Shown: positions 55,845 to 64,000 of the stretch, piece by piece
Layout of the letters: each line of letters starts with the position of its first letter
How positions within the stretch are numbered: the first letter of the stretch is position 1
Assembly (NCBI RefSeq): GCF_004123845.1
Contig: NZ_NBDP01000007.1
Span: forward strand, 310,001 to 374,000
Length of the DNA: 64,000 nucleotides
Origin: Allobosea sp. Tri-44
GTDB taxonomy: Bacteria > Pseudomonadota > Alphaproteobacteria > Rhizobiales > Beijerinckiaceae
Direction: 5' to 3'
Made by a program: the position numbers and the translations under genes
Notes under the pieces: generated by a model
What the model saw: only the letters and a program-made list of their open reading frames with translations
Told to the model about the DNA's origin: nothing
Database searches by the model: none

Positions 55845-56549
55845 ATGGCCCTCAGCGATTTCAAGGTTCTCACATTCGACGTGGTCGGCACATTGATCGA
55901 CTTCGAGGCCGGCGTGCTCGGCGCGGTCCGGCGCCTCGGTGGCCCTGCTGCCGCCAAGCTCAGCGATGACGAGATCTTCGCGCCTTACCTCAAGGGCCGC
56001 GAGCTGCATTACGAGCGCTCCAGCGAGGTGATGAAGCTGGTCTACATCCACCTCGCCAAGGAGCTCGGCCTGCCGCATGACGATGCCACGGCTGATGCCT
56101 TCCAGCTCGCCATCCTGCGCCACCCTGCCTTCCCGGATTCGGCTGAAGCGCTGGCGCGGCTGCGCAAGCATTACCGGCTGGTGGCGATGACCAATGCCGA
56201 CCGGCCGAGCTTCACCTGCTACTCGCACACGCTCGGCAACCCGTTCCACGACAGCATCACCGCCGACGAAGCGATCCACCCCAAGCCCGATCCGCTCTAC
56301 TTCGCCTATAATCGCGGCCGGCAATCGGCCTTCGGCTACAAGCAGGAGGAGATCCTCCACGTCGCGCAGAGCCAGTACCACGATATCGGCGTCGCCAAGT
56401 CGCTGGGCTATGCCACCTGCTGGATCGAGCGGCGCCAGGGGCAGAAGGGCTTTGGCGGCACGCCGGCGGTGCCGGAGATCACCAGGCCCGATTTCCACTT
56501 CCCGACGCTGAAGGCGCTTGCCGACGCGGTCGAGGCGGGACGGGCCTGA
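55845..56549 (+). CDS. HAD hydrolase, haloacid dehalogenase type II family
   Basis: 234 residues. Asp12 in LTFDVVGTLIDFEAG is the nucleophile, followed by MTNADRP, HPKPDPLYF and VAQSQYHDIGVAKSLGY. As in the HAD protein at 51387 the SSNxxD motif is altered. Between the importer ATPase and the oxidase, it probably hydrolyses a phosphate or a C-X bond in an intermediate of the imported compound. It is 5 bases from the next gene. Confidence 0.88.
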   Translation: MALSDFKVLTFDVVGTLIDFEAGVLGAVRRLGGPAAAKLSDDEIFAPYLKGRELHYERSSEVMKLVYIHLAKELGLPHDDATADAFQLAILRHPAFPDSAEALARLRKHYRLVAMTNADRPSFTCYSHTLGNPFHDSITADEAIHPKPDPLYFAYNRGRQSAFGYKQEEILHVAQSQYHDIGVAKSLGYATCWIERRQGQKGFGGTPAVPEITRPDFHFPTLKALADAVEAGRA

Positions 56550-56554
56550 TCCCT

Positions 56555-57871
56555 GTGACGGCCGCGCCGACATCCTGGCAGGCCCTCGACGCCGCGCCCT
56601 CGCTTTGGCGGGCGACGGCTGCGCCGCTGCCTGCGCTGCCGCCGCTCGCCGGCGACGCGCAGGCGGACGTCGTCATCATCGGCGCCGGCTATACCGGGCT
56701 CTCGGCCGCCCATCATCTCGCCGCCAGCGGCCTTGCGCCTGTCGTGCTGGAGGCGAACGAACCCGGCTGGGGCGCGAGCGGGCGCAATGGCGGCGTCATC
56801 ACCGCCAAGTTCCGCCTGTCCTTCCCGGCGATCGCCGCCGGCCATGGCCGGGGCATGGCGAAACGCATGTACGACATCGCCCATGAGGCGACCGATATCG
56901 TCTCCGAGCTGGTCGACATCCACCGCATCGCCGATGCCGGCTTGACCCGCGCCGGTCAGGTCAAGGCCGCGCACAACCACGAGACGCTGGCCTATGCGGT
57001 GACGGAAGCGCAGTGGCTCCGCGCCGAACTGGGCGACACCACGATGACCGTGCTCGATGCCGGGCAGGTGCGCGAGGAGACCGGCTCCGCCGGCTTCGTC
57101 GGCGGCGTGCTCAATGCCGGCTCGGGCGGCATCCACCCGCTCAACTATCTGCGCGGCCTCGCCCGCGGCGTGACCTCGCAGGGCATTCCCGTCCATAGCC
57201 AGACGCCGGCGCTCAGCCTCAAGCGCGAGCGTGACGGCGTGCTGGTCGAGACGCCTGGTGGCACGGTGCGGGCGAAGCAGGCGATCATCGCGACCAACAG
57301 CTATTCCGATCTGACCCCGGCGACCCGCGACTACCAACGCACGCTGATCCCGTTCCGCAGCGCGATCATCGCGACCGAAAAACTCTCGCCAAAACTCGCC
57401 GCCAGCGTGATGCCGACGGGCCGGACCTATACCGAGACCAAGCGGATGATGCGCTGGTTCCGCATGGTCGACGACCGGATCGTCTTCGGCGGGCGGGGCG
57501 CCTTCGGCAAGACGGATTCCGCCGCAGCCTTCGCCGCCCTGCACAAGGCGATGATCGGCATCTTCCCGCAGGTCGCCGACGTGCCGCTGGCTTATTCCTG
57601 GTCGGGATTGGTGGCGATGACGCTCGATTCCGTGCCGCATGTCGGCCGCGTCGACGACCGGGTCATGGTCGCCATGGGCTACAACGGCGCCGGTGTCGCC
57701 ATGTCCAGCCTGATGGGACGCTACCTCGCCGCCTTTGCGCGCGGCGAACGCCCCGATGTCGGGTTGCTCGACATCGGCCGCATGCGGCCCGTGCCCTTCT
57801 ACGCGCTTCGAGAACCGGCGGTCCGTCTGGTCGCCGGCTGGTACCAGTTTCTGGACGCGATCGGACGGTAG
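56555..57871 (+). CDS. FAD-dependent oxidoreductase, DAO family (PuuB / gamma-glutamylputrescine oxidase-like)
   Basis: 438 residues. FAD fingerprint VVIIGAGYTGLSAAHHLAAS at about 37-56, with WGASGRNGGVITAKFR after it, the GRNGG motif of PuuB-like amine oxidases. The end contains VAMGYNGAGVAMSSLMGRYL. PuuB oxidises gamma-glutamylputrescine to an aldehyde. Located in a polyamine-type importer operon, it should oxidise the imported amine. A likely GTG or ATG start at 56555 overlaps nothing. Confidence 0.92.
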   Translation: MTAAPTSWQALDAAPSLWRATAAPLPALPPLAGDAQADVVIIGAGYTGLSAAHHLAASGLAPVVLEANEPGWGASGRNGGVITAKFRLSFPAIAAGHGRGMAKRMYDIAHEATDIVSELVDIHRIADAGLTRAGQVKAAHNHETLAYAVTEAQWLRAELGDTTMTVLDAGQVREETGSAGFVGGVLNAGSGGIHPLNYLRGLARGVTSQGIPVHSQTPALSLKRERDGVLVETPGGTVRAKQAIIATNSYSDLTPATRDYQRTLIPFRSAIIATEKLSPKLAASVMPTGRTYTETKRMMRWFRMVDDRIVFGGRGAFGKTDSAAAFAALHKAMIGIFPQVADVPLAYSWSGLVAMTLDSVPHVGRVDDRVMVAMGYNGAGVAMSSLMGRYLAAFARGERPDVGLLDIGRMRPVPFYALREPAVRLVAGWYQFLDAIGR

Positions 57872-57908
57872 CCCTCGAAGCTCCGATCCAACAACAGGGG
57901 AACAAGAC

Positions 57909-58964
57909 ATGGCTAAGAGCTTGAGTTTCCGGACCGCCTGCGCCGCAGCGGGGTTTTCCCTCGCAATGCTCGGCTCCGCCAGCGCGGCCGAGCAGATCAT
58001 GTTCGTCTCGCAGGGCGGCGCCTATCAGAAGGCGCAGACCATCGCGATCCTCGACCCGAGCGCCAAGAAGCTCGGCATCACTATCAACCAGGACAGCGTG
58101 CCCGACGCCTGGCCGATCATGCGCTCGCAGGTCGCATCGGGTAAGCCGACCTGGGACGTCGTCGACGTCGCCACCAATTTCTGCCTGCGCGGCGGCGAGC
58201 AGGGCATCGTCGAGAAGCTCGACTTCAGCAAGATCCCGAACGCCGCGGCGATGCCGGCCGAGTACCGCAGCGACTGGTCGGTGGCCTACGAATTCTATTC
58301 GAGCGTGCTCGGCTACAACCTGAAGAAATTCCCGGACGCCGCCTCGGCGCCCAAGACCTGGGCCGATTTCTGGGACGTGAAGAAGTTCCCGGGCCGCCGC
58401 TCGCTGCGCAACCACCCGCTCGCGACACTCGAGGCGGCGCTGATGGCCGACGGCGTCGCCCCCGACAAGCTCTACCCGCTCGACGTCGAGCGGGCCTTCA
58501 AGAAGCTCGAGGAGATCAAGCCCAACATCACGGTCTGGTGGACGTCCGGCGCCCAGTCGGCGCAGCTCCTGAACGATGGCGAGGTCGACATGGTGATGGC
58601 CTGGAACGGCCGCATCAGCGCGCTCGCCAAGGAAGGCGCCAAGGTCACCTATACCTACAATCAGGGCATACTGCAGAGCACCTCGCTCTGCGTGCTCAAG
58701 GGCGCCCCCAACCTGCCGACCGCGATCAAGTTCCTCAACGAAGCGGTCGATCCGGTGCACCAGGCCAATCTGCCGCTGCATATCGACTACGGCCCGGCCA
58801 ACCCGAAGGCCTACGACACCAAGGTCATCTCCGAGGCGCGGGTCAAGGAGCTGCCGAGCGCGCCGGAGAACGCCAAGGTGCAGGCGCTGATGTCCTATGC
58901 CTGGTGGACCTCGCCGGCCGGCGAAGCCGCCGAGAAGCGCTGGCTGCAGTTCATGCAGAAGTGA
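57909..58964 (+). CDS. ABC transporter substrate-binding protein, PotD-like (family 1)
   Basis: 351 residues. A Sec signal peptide ends in GSASAAE, then comes QIMFVSQGGAYQKAQ. It shares KFPGRRSLRNHP, DGVAPDKLYPLDVERAFKKL and VWWTSGAQSAQLLNDGEVDM with the receptor at 31542-32609. A polyamine or related amine is a fair guess at ligand. It follows the oxidase gene by 37 bases and is followed by a palindromic repeat before the permeases. Confidence 0.93.
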   Translation: MAKSLSFRTACAAAGFSLAMLGSASAAEQIMFVSQGGAYQKAQTIAILDPSAKKLGITINQDSVPDAWPIMRSQVASGKPTWDVVDVATNFCLRGGEQGIVEKLDFSKIPNAAAMPAEYRSDWSVAYEFYSSVLGYNLKKFPDAASAPKTWADFWDVKKFPGRRSLRNHPLATLEAALMADGVAPDKLYPLDVERAFKKLEEIKPNITVWWTSGAQSAQLLNDGEVDMVMAWNGRISALAKEGAKVTYTYNQGILQSTSLCVLKGAPNLPTAIKFLNEAVDPVHQANLPLHIDYGPANPKAYDTKVISEARVKELPSAPENAKVQALMSYAWWTSPAGEAAEKRWLQFMQK

Positions 58965-58975
58965 GCAGCCTCACC

Positions 58976-59050
58976 GTCATGCTCGGGCTTGTCCCGAGCA
59001 TCTCTTGCAGGAGATTCTCGGGTCTGCGCTGCGCTTCGCCCGAGAATGAC
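58976..59050. repeat. REP-like palindromic intergenic repeat
   Basis: A 75-base imperfect palindrome: GTCAT at the left end and ATGAC at the right, with two internal hairpins, GCTCGGG-CTTGT-CCCGAGC (58981-58999) and ATTCTCGGG (59014-59022) with CCCGAGAAT (59039-59047). It resembles palindromic repeats I associate with rhizobial genomes. It lies in the short gap between the binding-protein stop and the permease start, where it may stabilise the upstream transcript and lower permease expression. No second copy was noticed in the window. Confidence 0.7.
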
Positions 59051-59069
59051 GTCTAGAAGGGACCGCAAC

Positions 59070-59939
59070 GTGAGCACCAGCGCGATCGACCCATCCCTCC
59101 GTCATCAGCGCCGCGAGCAGGCGCTGATGACGCTGCTCGCGGCCCCGGCCGTGCTGGTGATCGTCGCGCTGGTGGTGATCCCGGTCGGCTGGCTGGCGGC
59201 CCAGTCGATCTACGACAACGGCTTCACGCTTGAGCACTACCGCCGCATCTTCACCGAGGAGGTCTACTGGCGCAGCTTTGCGCTGACCTTCCGCATCGCC
59301 CTGATGGTGACGTTTCTAACCCTGCTCCTCGGCTATCCGGTCGCCTATGCAGCCGCCCACGCCAAGCGGCCCTGGAACGTATTGATCCTCGCCTGCGTGA
59401 TGCTGCCGTTCTGGACCAGCGTGCTGGTGCGCGCCTATGCTTGGCTCGTGCTGCTGCAGCGCACCGGCGTCGCCAACCAATTACTCGAACGCTTCGGTCT
59501 GATCACCGAGCCGCTGGCGATGGTCCACAACGAGCTCGGTACGGTGATCGCGACCGTGCACATCCTGCTACCCTTCATGGTGCTGCCACTCTATTCGACC
59601 ATGCAGAAGATCCCGCGCGAGCTGATGCTCGCCGGCGCCAGCCTCGGCGGCGGCCCGCTCTACAGCTTCCTGCGCATCTTCCTGCCGCTGTCGCTGCCGG
59701 GCGTCGTCGCCGGGCTCACCCTCGTCTTCGTGCTGACGCTCGGCTTCTACATCACGCCCGAGCTGCTCGGCGGCGGGCGCACCGTGATGATCTCGATGGT
59801 CGTGAGCCGCAATGTCGAGCTCTACGCGCAATGGGGCGCCGCCAGCGCCGTCGGCGTCGTGCTGCTCGCCTGCGTGCTCATGATCTTCGCCGCGGTCGGC
59901 CGCATCATCCCGCTCGACAAGATGCTGGGGCAGAAATGA
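59070..59939 (+). CDS. ABC transporter permease, polyamine type (PotB family)
   Basis: 289 residues, with about six helices: LLAAPAVLVIVALVVIPVGW is the first, and the coupling loop is MLAGASLGGGPLYSFLRIFL. LGFYITPELLGGGRTVMIS is the family's late motif. Several starts are possible; GTG at 59070 has AAGGGA about 7 bases upstream, whereas the in-frame ATG at 59046 lies in the palindromic repeat. It overlaps the PotC-type gene by four bases (ATGA). Confidence 0.93.
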   Translation: MSTSAIDPSLRHQRREQALMTLLAAPAVLVIVALVVIPVGWLAAQSIYDNGFTLEHYRRIFTEEVYWRSFALTFRIALMVTFLTLLLGYPVAYAAAHAKRPWNVLILACVMLPFWTSVLVRAYAWLVLLQRTGVANQLLERFGLITEPLAMVHNELGTVIATVHILLPFMVLPLYSTMQKIPRELMLAGASLGGGPLYSFLRIFLPLSLPGVVAGLTLVFVLTLGFYITPELLGGGRTVMISMVVSRNVELYAQWGAASAVGVVLLACVLMIFAAVGRIIPLDKMLGQK

Positions 59940-60721
59940 AGACCTCGCTGCTGCCGCGCCTCGCCTTCGGCCTCGTCGTCGGGCTGGTCCTGATCTACCT
60001 GATGCTGCCGGTGCTGATCATCGTGCCGATGTCGTTCTCGAGCACGCGCTTCCTGACCTTCCCGCCGCCGGCGCTCTCGCTGCGCTGGTACGCTGAGTAT
60101 TTCGGCAGTCCGAACTGGATGCAGGGCACGCGGATGAGCCTGATGCTCGGCGTGCTGACCGTGCTGATCGCGACACCGCTCGGCACCGCCGCGGCCTATG
60201 CCATCAGCAACGCCCAGAACCGGCTGATGCGCTCGCTGCACATGGTGCTGATGCTGCCGCTGATCGTGCCGATCATCATCGTCGCGATCGGCATCTTCTT
60301 CGTCTACGCCAAGCTCGGCCTGATCCAGACGCTGACCGGGCTGGTACTGGCCAATGTCATGCTCGGCCTGCCCTATGTCATCACCTCGGTCGTCGCCGGG
60401 CTGCAGAGCTTCGACAAGACGCAGGAGATGGTGGCGCGCAGCCTCGGCATGAACCGCCTGCGCGCCTTCCTGACCGTCACCTTGCCGCAGATCAAGGCCA
60501 GCGTCTTCGCCGGCGCCGTCTTCGCCTTCATCTCGGCGATCGACGAGACGATCATCGCGCTCTTCGTTTCCGGCGGGCAGTACCAGACCCTGACCAAGCG
60601 CATGTTCACCGCCCTGCGCGACGAGATCGACCCGACCATCGCCTCGATCTCGACCCTGCTGACGGCGGCTTCCTTCCTGCTCGTCCTGCTCGCCATGAGC
60701 GGACAGAAGAAGGAGGCGTAG
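59936..60721 (+). CDS. ABC transporter permease, polyamine type (PotC family)
   Basis: 261 residues. It begins MKTSLLPRLAFGLVVGLVLI and includes the coupling loop VARSLGMNRLRAFLTVTLP and the PotC segment ETIIALFVSGGQYQTLTKRM. A longer frame from 59441 overlaps the PotB-type gene in another frame. It completes the importer. It is the last gene of the operon. Confidence 0.94.
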   Translation: MKTSLLPRLAFGLVVGLVLIYLMLPVLIIVPMSFSSTRFLTFPPPALSLRWYAEYFGSPNWMQGTRMSLMLGVLTVLIATPLGTAAAYAISNAQNRLMRSLHMVLMLPLIVPIIIVAIGIFFVYAKLGLIQTLTGLVLANVMLGLPYVITSVVAGLQSFDKTQEMVARSLGMNRLRAFLTVTLPQIKASVFAGAVFAFISAIDETIIALFVSGGQYQTLTKRMFTALRDEIDPTIASISTLLTAASFLLVLLAMSGQKKEA

Positions 60722-60836
60722 CGCAGACCACGTCTGAGGGCGCTGTGGATCGCGCTCCCGCGGGCGACCGGCGTAGCCATCCGAAACTCGAGGTCGGGAT
60801 TCCCGAATCTGGATCAGCGACGGCGGGCGCAGCAGG

Positions 60837-61124
60837 TCAAGGGCCTGCGGCTCGCCGGTTCATTCCATGCACCAACTCGGCGGCCTTCTGCGCCGAGATC
60901 GTTTTCACACCCGAGCTCGCAAGTTGCTCGAACATGAGCGCTATGGCCTCGACGGCGGTGTGCTCGGCGGCTGCGATCGTAAGGGTGGCCAGAGACAGGG
61001 CTTTGTCCCGACTGGCAAGGACAACCTCAACGGACGACTGGTGAAGCGTAGTCGTCAGTCCTTGGACAAGCTCTTTGGCTCGTTCTTCGGGGGTGTGATC
61101 CGACAGATGACCAATGTGTGTCAT
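60837..61124 (-). CDS. Hypothetical small protein, largely helical
   Basis: A 95-residue open frame rich in Ala, Leu, Thr and Glu: HTPEERAKELVQGLTTTL, SRDKALSLATLTIAAAEHTA and SAQKAAELVHG suggest long amphipathic helices. Composition is more natural than the antisense reading, so it may be real, but the ATG at 61124 lacks a clear ribosome site and I recognise no family. It faces the polyamine operon and is separated from the next oxidase by 77 bases. Confidence 0.45.
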   Translation of the reverse strand: MTHIGHLSDHTPEERAKELVQGLTTTLHQSSVEVVLASRDKALSLATLTIAAAEHTAVEAIALMFEQLASSGVKTISAQKAAELVHGMNRRAAGP

Positions 61125-61201
61125 TTCAACGCAACTCAATGACCGGGCTGAGCTAGCGTTCAATCTTCATGCCATGGTTCATATCGATGGCCAGACCTGC
61201 C

Positions 61202-62479
61202 TCAGTGTCGCCAGTCCTGGTAGCGATAATAGGCGCCGACGAAGGGCAGGAACCAGGGCGGGCCGAAATGGCCGGGCACTGCCGGCCAGTCGAGCCCGGC
61301 GAAGGGGTTCGCCCTGGCGTCCCCACCCATCACGCTCGCCATGGCCTGCCCCATATGCACCGACATCTGGGTGCCGTGGCCGCTATAGCCGAGCGCGTGG
61401 AAGACGCCGTCGCGCTCGCCGGCGCGCGGTAGCCGGTCTACCGTCATGTCGACGAGGCCGCCCCAGCAATAGTCGATGCGCGTATCCGCGAGCTCGGGGA
61501 AAAGCTCCAGCATGCGCGCCCTCAGGATCGCGCCGCTCTTGGCGTCCGAGGCCGGGCTCGACAGCGCAAAGCGCGCCCGCCCCCCGAAGATCAGCCGGTT
61601 GTCGGGGGTCAGCCGGAAATAGTTGCCGATGTTCTTCGTCGTCGTCGCCGTCCGCCGCGTCGGCATGATCGCCGCGGCGCGCTCTGGCGAGAGCGGCTCG
61701 GTCGCGATGATGAAGCTGCCGACCGGCACGATCCGCCGCCTCAGCCAGGCGAATGGCCCCCGGCGCGAGGCGCCGGTCGCGAGCAGGACCTGCCCCGCCT
61801 CCAGCGTGCCGCGGCTGGTGACGACGCGGTGGGCCTGGCCGTTCAGCCGCTCGAGTCCGGTCACCGCCGCGTTCTCATGGATCGCCGCGCCATTGCGCGC
61901 CGCGGCCTCCGCCAGACCGACGCCGAAGCGGCCCATATGCATATGGGCGCTGCGCGGATAGACGAGGCCGCCGAAGAAGCCGTCCGAACCGATCTCGCGC
62001 CGCATCTGCTGGGGCGGCACAACGATCAGGTTCGGCTCGACGGTGCGCTGCAGCAGGGCGGCGCTCTTCTCCAGCTTGGCGAAATGCTCCGGCTTGGCAG
62101 CGAGCTTGATCTTGCCGGTGCGGATGAAATCGCAGTCGATCACCTCATGCGCGACCAGCGCCTCGACGGTGTCGACCGCGCTGTCGAAGGCGCGGTAGAG
62201 CGCGACCGCCCTCTCCTCGCCGAGGCTGGCGGCGAGGCTCCCGAGATCATGCGCGAGCCCGTTGTTGCAATGCCCACCATTGCGCCCGGACGCCTCGCCG
62301 ATCACGCGCCCGGCCTCCAGCACGGCGACGCTCGCGCCCGACTTCGCCAAGGCGAGCGCTGCCGACAGGCCGGTGAAACCGCCGCCGACGATGGCGACGT
62401 CGACCTTGCCGGCGATCGAGGCCGTGGAGCCGGCGGTGAATCCCGGCGCCGTCGCGAGCCAATAAGGTTCGAGCTTCAT
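61202..62479 (-). CDS. FAD-dependent oxidoreductase, DAO family (PuuB-like)
   Basis: 425 residues. FAD fingerprint VAIVGGGFTGLSAALALAKS at about 28-47, with GRNGGHCNNGLAHDLGSL following. The C-terminal section has ALGYSGHGTQMSVHMGQAMA. Similar to gamma-glutamylputrescine oxidase but clearly distinct from the copy at 56555-57871. It may belong with the divergent GNAT gene, which lies 178 bases away, or stand alone. Substrate is unknown. Confidence 0.9.
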   Translation of the reverse strand: MKLEPYWLATAPGFTAGSTASIAGKVDVAIVGGGFTGLSAALALAKSGASVAVLEAGRVIGEASGRNGGHCNNGLAHDLGSLAASLGEERAVALYRAFDSAVDTVEALVAHEVIDCDFIRTGKIKLAAKPEHFAKLEKSAALLQRTVEPNLIVVPPQQMRREIGSDGFFGGLVYPRSAHMHMGRFGVGLAEAAARNGAAIHENAAVTGLERLNGQAHRVVTSRGTLEAGQVLLATGASRRGPFAWLRRRIVPVGSFIIATEPLSPERAAAIMPTRRTATTTKNIGNYFRLTPDNRLIFGGRARFALSSPASDAKSGAILRARMLELFPELADTRIDYCWGGLVDMTVDRLPRAGERDGVFHALGYSGHGTQMSVHMGQAMASVMGGDARANPFAGLDWPAVPGHFGPPWFLPFVGAYYRYQDWRH

Positions 62480-62657
62480 GGAAGACAGGGCCTCAGCGCT
62501 TCAGACAAGACGGCAGGGATGGCATTCGGCCGGCCGAGCCGGCTCCGACCGTCGAGAATACCGCCTTGCCGGGCAGGTTCTTGGACAATTTTGCAGTTCT
62601 CCGCAGCCCGGCGCCTGCCTATAGTCGCCCGGCATTCGAGGAACGAGGCCTGCAACG

Positions 62658-63533
62658 GTGGCTCATGGTACGGCTCGGCGCCGGCTCGACTACGAGCTCG
62701 CCATCAGGCCGATGACAGAAGCGGATATCTCCCAGGCGCACCAGCTCTCCGTCGGTGTCAGCTGGCCGCATCGGCCGGAGGACTGGCGCTTCGTGCTGGA
62801 GGTCGGGCACGGCTTCGTCGCGTGCGACGCGATCGACCGGGCGCTGGCTTCGGCGATGTGGTGGCCGTATGGGCCGCATTTCGCCACGGTGGGCATGGTC
62901 ATCACCTCGCCGCGGCTGCAGATGCAGGGCGCCGGGCGGCGGCTGATGGACACGATCTTCGAGCAGGCGGGCGATCGCGACCTCAGGCTCAATGCGACGC
63001 GCGCCGGCTACCGGCTCTATCGCTCACTCGACTTCCAGCCGATCGGCCGGATCTTCCAGCATCAGGGCCGCGTCCAGGCGCCGGCCGGCGCTGCGCCCGA
63101 CGAATTCACCGTCCGCCCAGTGACCGCCGCGGACGGCGATGCGATCGCGCAGCTCGACGCCGACGCCTATGGCGCCGACCGCTCGCGCGTGATGGCAGCG
63201 CTGATGAAGCTCGCAACCGGGACGGTGATCGAGCGGGACGGCGCGTTGGTCGGCTTCGCGCTCTGCCGCCGCTTCGGCCGCGGCCATGTCGTCGGCCCTG
63301 TCGTCGCCGAGAGCGACGAGGCGGCGATCGCGCTCGTGCGACCGCATGTACTCGCCCATGACGGCCAGTTCCTGCGCGTCGACACCGCCCAAGAGCAGGG
63401 CAAGTTCGGCGGCTTCCTCGAAGATTGCGGCATGACCGTCTTCGACACGGTGACGACGATGATCCGCGGCCGCAATCACGGCCCGAGCGGCCAGGCTCGG
63501 ACCTTCGGCCTCGTCACCCAGGCGCTGGGCTGA
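62658..63533 (+). CDS. GNAT family N-acetyltransferase, two domains
   Basis: 291 residues with two GNAT folds. Domain 1 (about 14-135) has the acetyl-CoA motif QMQGAGRRLMDTIF; domain 2 (about 150-285) is less conserved. The GTG at 62658 has GAGG some 13 bases upstream; an alternative ATG at codon 19 exists. Double-GNAT proteins act on small amines and aminoglycosides among others; the pairing with amine oxidases may indicate amine acetylation. It is convergent with the Lrp-type gene by three bases. Confidence 0.85.
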   Translation: MAHGTARRRLDYELAIRPMTEADISQAHQLSVGVSWPHRPEDWRFVLEVGHGFVACDAIDRALASAMWWPYGPHFATVGMVITSPRLQMQGAGRRLMDTIFEQAGDRDLRLNATRAGYRLYRSLDFQPIGRIFQHQGRVQAPAGAAPDEFTVRPVTAADGDAIAQLDADAYGADRSRVMAALMKLATGTVIERDGALVGFALCRRFGRGHVVGPVVAESDEAAIALVRPHVLAHDGQFLRVDTAQEQGKFGGFLEDCGMTVFDTVTTMIRGRNHGPSGQARTFGLVTQALG

Positions 63534-63536
63534 ACT

Positions 63537-63992
63537 TTACAGGCCGAACAGCACCGGAAGCGGATAGCCCGGCTTCTGGATCGGCGACTTGATCACGATG
63601 TAGCTGAAATATTTGGAGATGCCGATATTGCGGTCGAGCAGGGTCTCGATCAGCGACTGATAGTGCGTCAGCCCGCGTGTGACGAATTTGACGAGGTAGT
63701 CGTAGCCGCCGCTGACCATATGGCACTCGACCACCTCGTCGACACGTCTGAGCGCCGTCTCGAAACGGATGAAGTATTCCTTGGTGTGGTCTGCCAGGGT
63801 GATCTCGGTGAAGACGGTGATCGTCTCGCCGAGCTTCTGCAGGTTGATCGTCGCGCCATAGCCGGAGATGAAGCCGGCCTGCTCCAGCCGCTTGACCCGC
63901 AGCAGGCATGGGCTCGGCGACAGACCGACCGCATCGGCCAGGGTGACGTTCGTCATCCTGGCGTTGTTCTGCAGCTCGATCAGGATCTTCAT
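63537..63992 (-). CDS. Lrp/AsnC family transcriptional regulator
   Basis: 151 residues. N-terminal helix-turn-helix (about 1-55: NVTLADAVGLSPSPCLLRVK), then an AsnC ligand-binding domain (about 65-145) with EYFIRFETALRRVDEVVEC and SGGYDYLVKFVTRG. Lrp family members bind amino acids and control amino-acid metabolism genes. Its start, ATG at 63992, lies 8 bases from the window edge, so an upstream extension cannot be excluded. Confidence 0.92.
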   Translation of the reverse strand: MKILIELQNNARMTNVTLADAVGLSPSPCLLRVKRLEQAGFISGYGATINLQKLGETITVFTEITLADHTKEYFIRFETALRRVDEVVECHMVSGGYDYLVKFVTRGLTHYQSLIETLLDRNIGISKYFSYIVIKSPIQKPGYPLPVLFGL

Positions 63993-64000
63993 GTCGATGC

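Overview
The window is GC-rich, densely coded DNA with no rRNA, tRNA, transposase, integrase or CRISPR array that I could find. An aa3-type oxidase operon with two subunit III genes, many ABC importers, IclR/LysR/GntR/Lrp regulators, numerous DAO-family flavoenzymes and a rhizobial-style palindromic repeat suggest an alphaproteobacterium of the Hyphomicrobiales (Bosea/Bradyrhizobium-like). This is an inference; no marker gene is present.

Layout. (1) 1-3288 (+): the end of a dipeptide-type ABC importer (permease end, fused double ATPase) coupled to a GlcD-like FAD oxidoreductase. (2) 3485-9375 (-): a cytochrome c oxidase operon (subunits II, I, III, III', IV, PRC-barrel protein) preceded by a soluble cytochrome c; it resembles the alternative CoxMNOP oxidase of rhizobia. 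(3) 9760-14453 (+): aconitase, a frameshifted TctC/Bug tricarboxylate-binding protein and a GntR regulator. (4) 15208-15990: a LuxR-type regulator facing a block of minus-strand genes.

(5) 16012-33454 (-): about 17 kb on one strand: SDR, SDR, GST, KstD-like flavoprotein, SDR, a complete Liv-type importer, a decayed GntR fragment, an unrecognised Rossmann protein, an acyl-CoA ligase, a polyamine-type importer with a fused permease, and a crotonase. This looks like uptake, CoA activation and oxidation of an organic acid. (6) 33576-37307 (+): an IclR regulator and an HcnABC/opine-oxidase-like heterotrimeric dehydrogenase. Similar inverted repeats lie upstream of both the crotonase gene and the dehydrogenase operon.

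(7) 37662-42718 (+): LysR regulator and HyuA/HyuB-type hydantoinase/oxoprolinase subunits, convergent with (8) 42728-47033 (-): a dipeptide-type importer ending in a MOSC protein. (9) 47313-50028 (+): tandem paralogous DAO-family oxidoreductases. (10) 50032-54499: M20 deacylase (-), HAD hydrolase and aldehyde dehydrogenase (+), LysR regulator (-). (11) 54730-60721 (+): a polyamine-type importer operon carrying a second HAD hydrolase and a PuuB-like oxidase. (12) 60837-63992: a small unknown ORF, another PuuB-like oxidase, a double-GNAT protein and an Lrp/AsnC regulator.

Taken together, most of the window is a catabolic region built from repeated modules: importer, FAD-dependent amine/amino-acid oxidase, aldehyde dehydrogenase or hydrolase, and a local regulator. 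The exact substrates cannot be read from sequence alone. I see no defence or mobile system. The most unusual material is the composition of the catabolic modules, the alternative oxidase, the shared operator-like repeats and a few broken genes.
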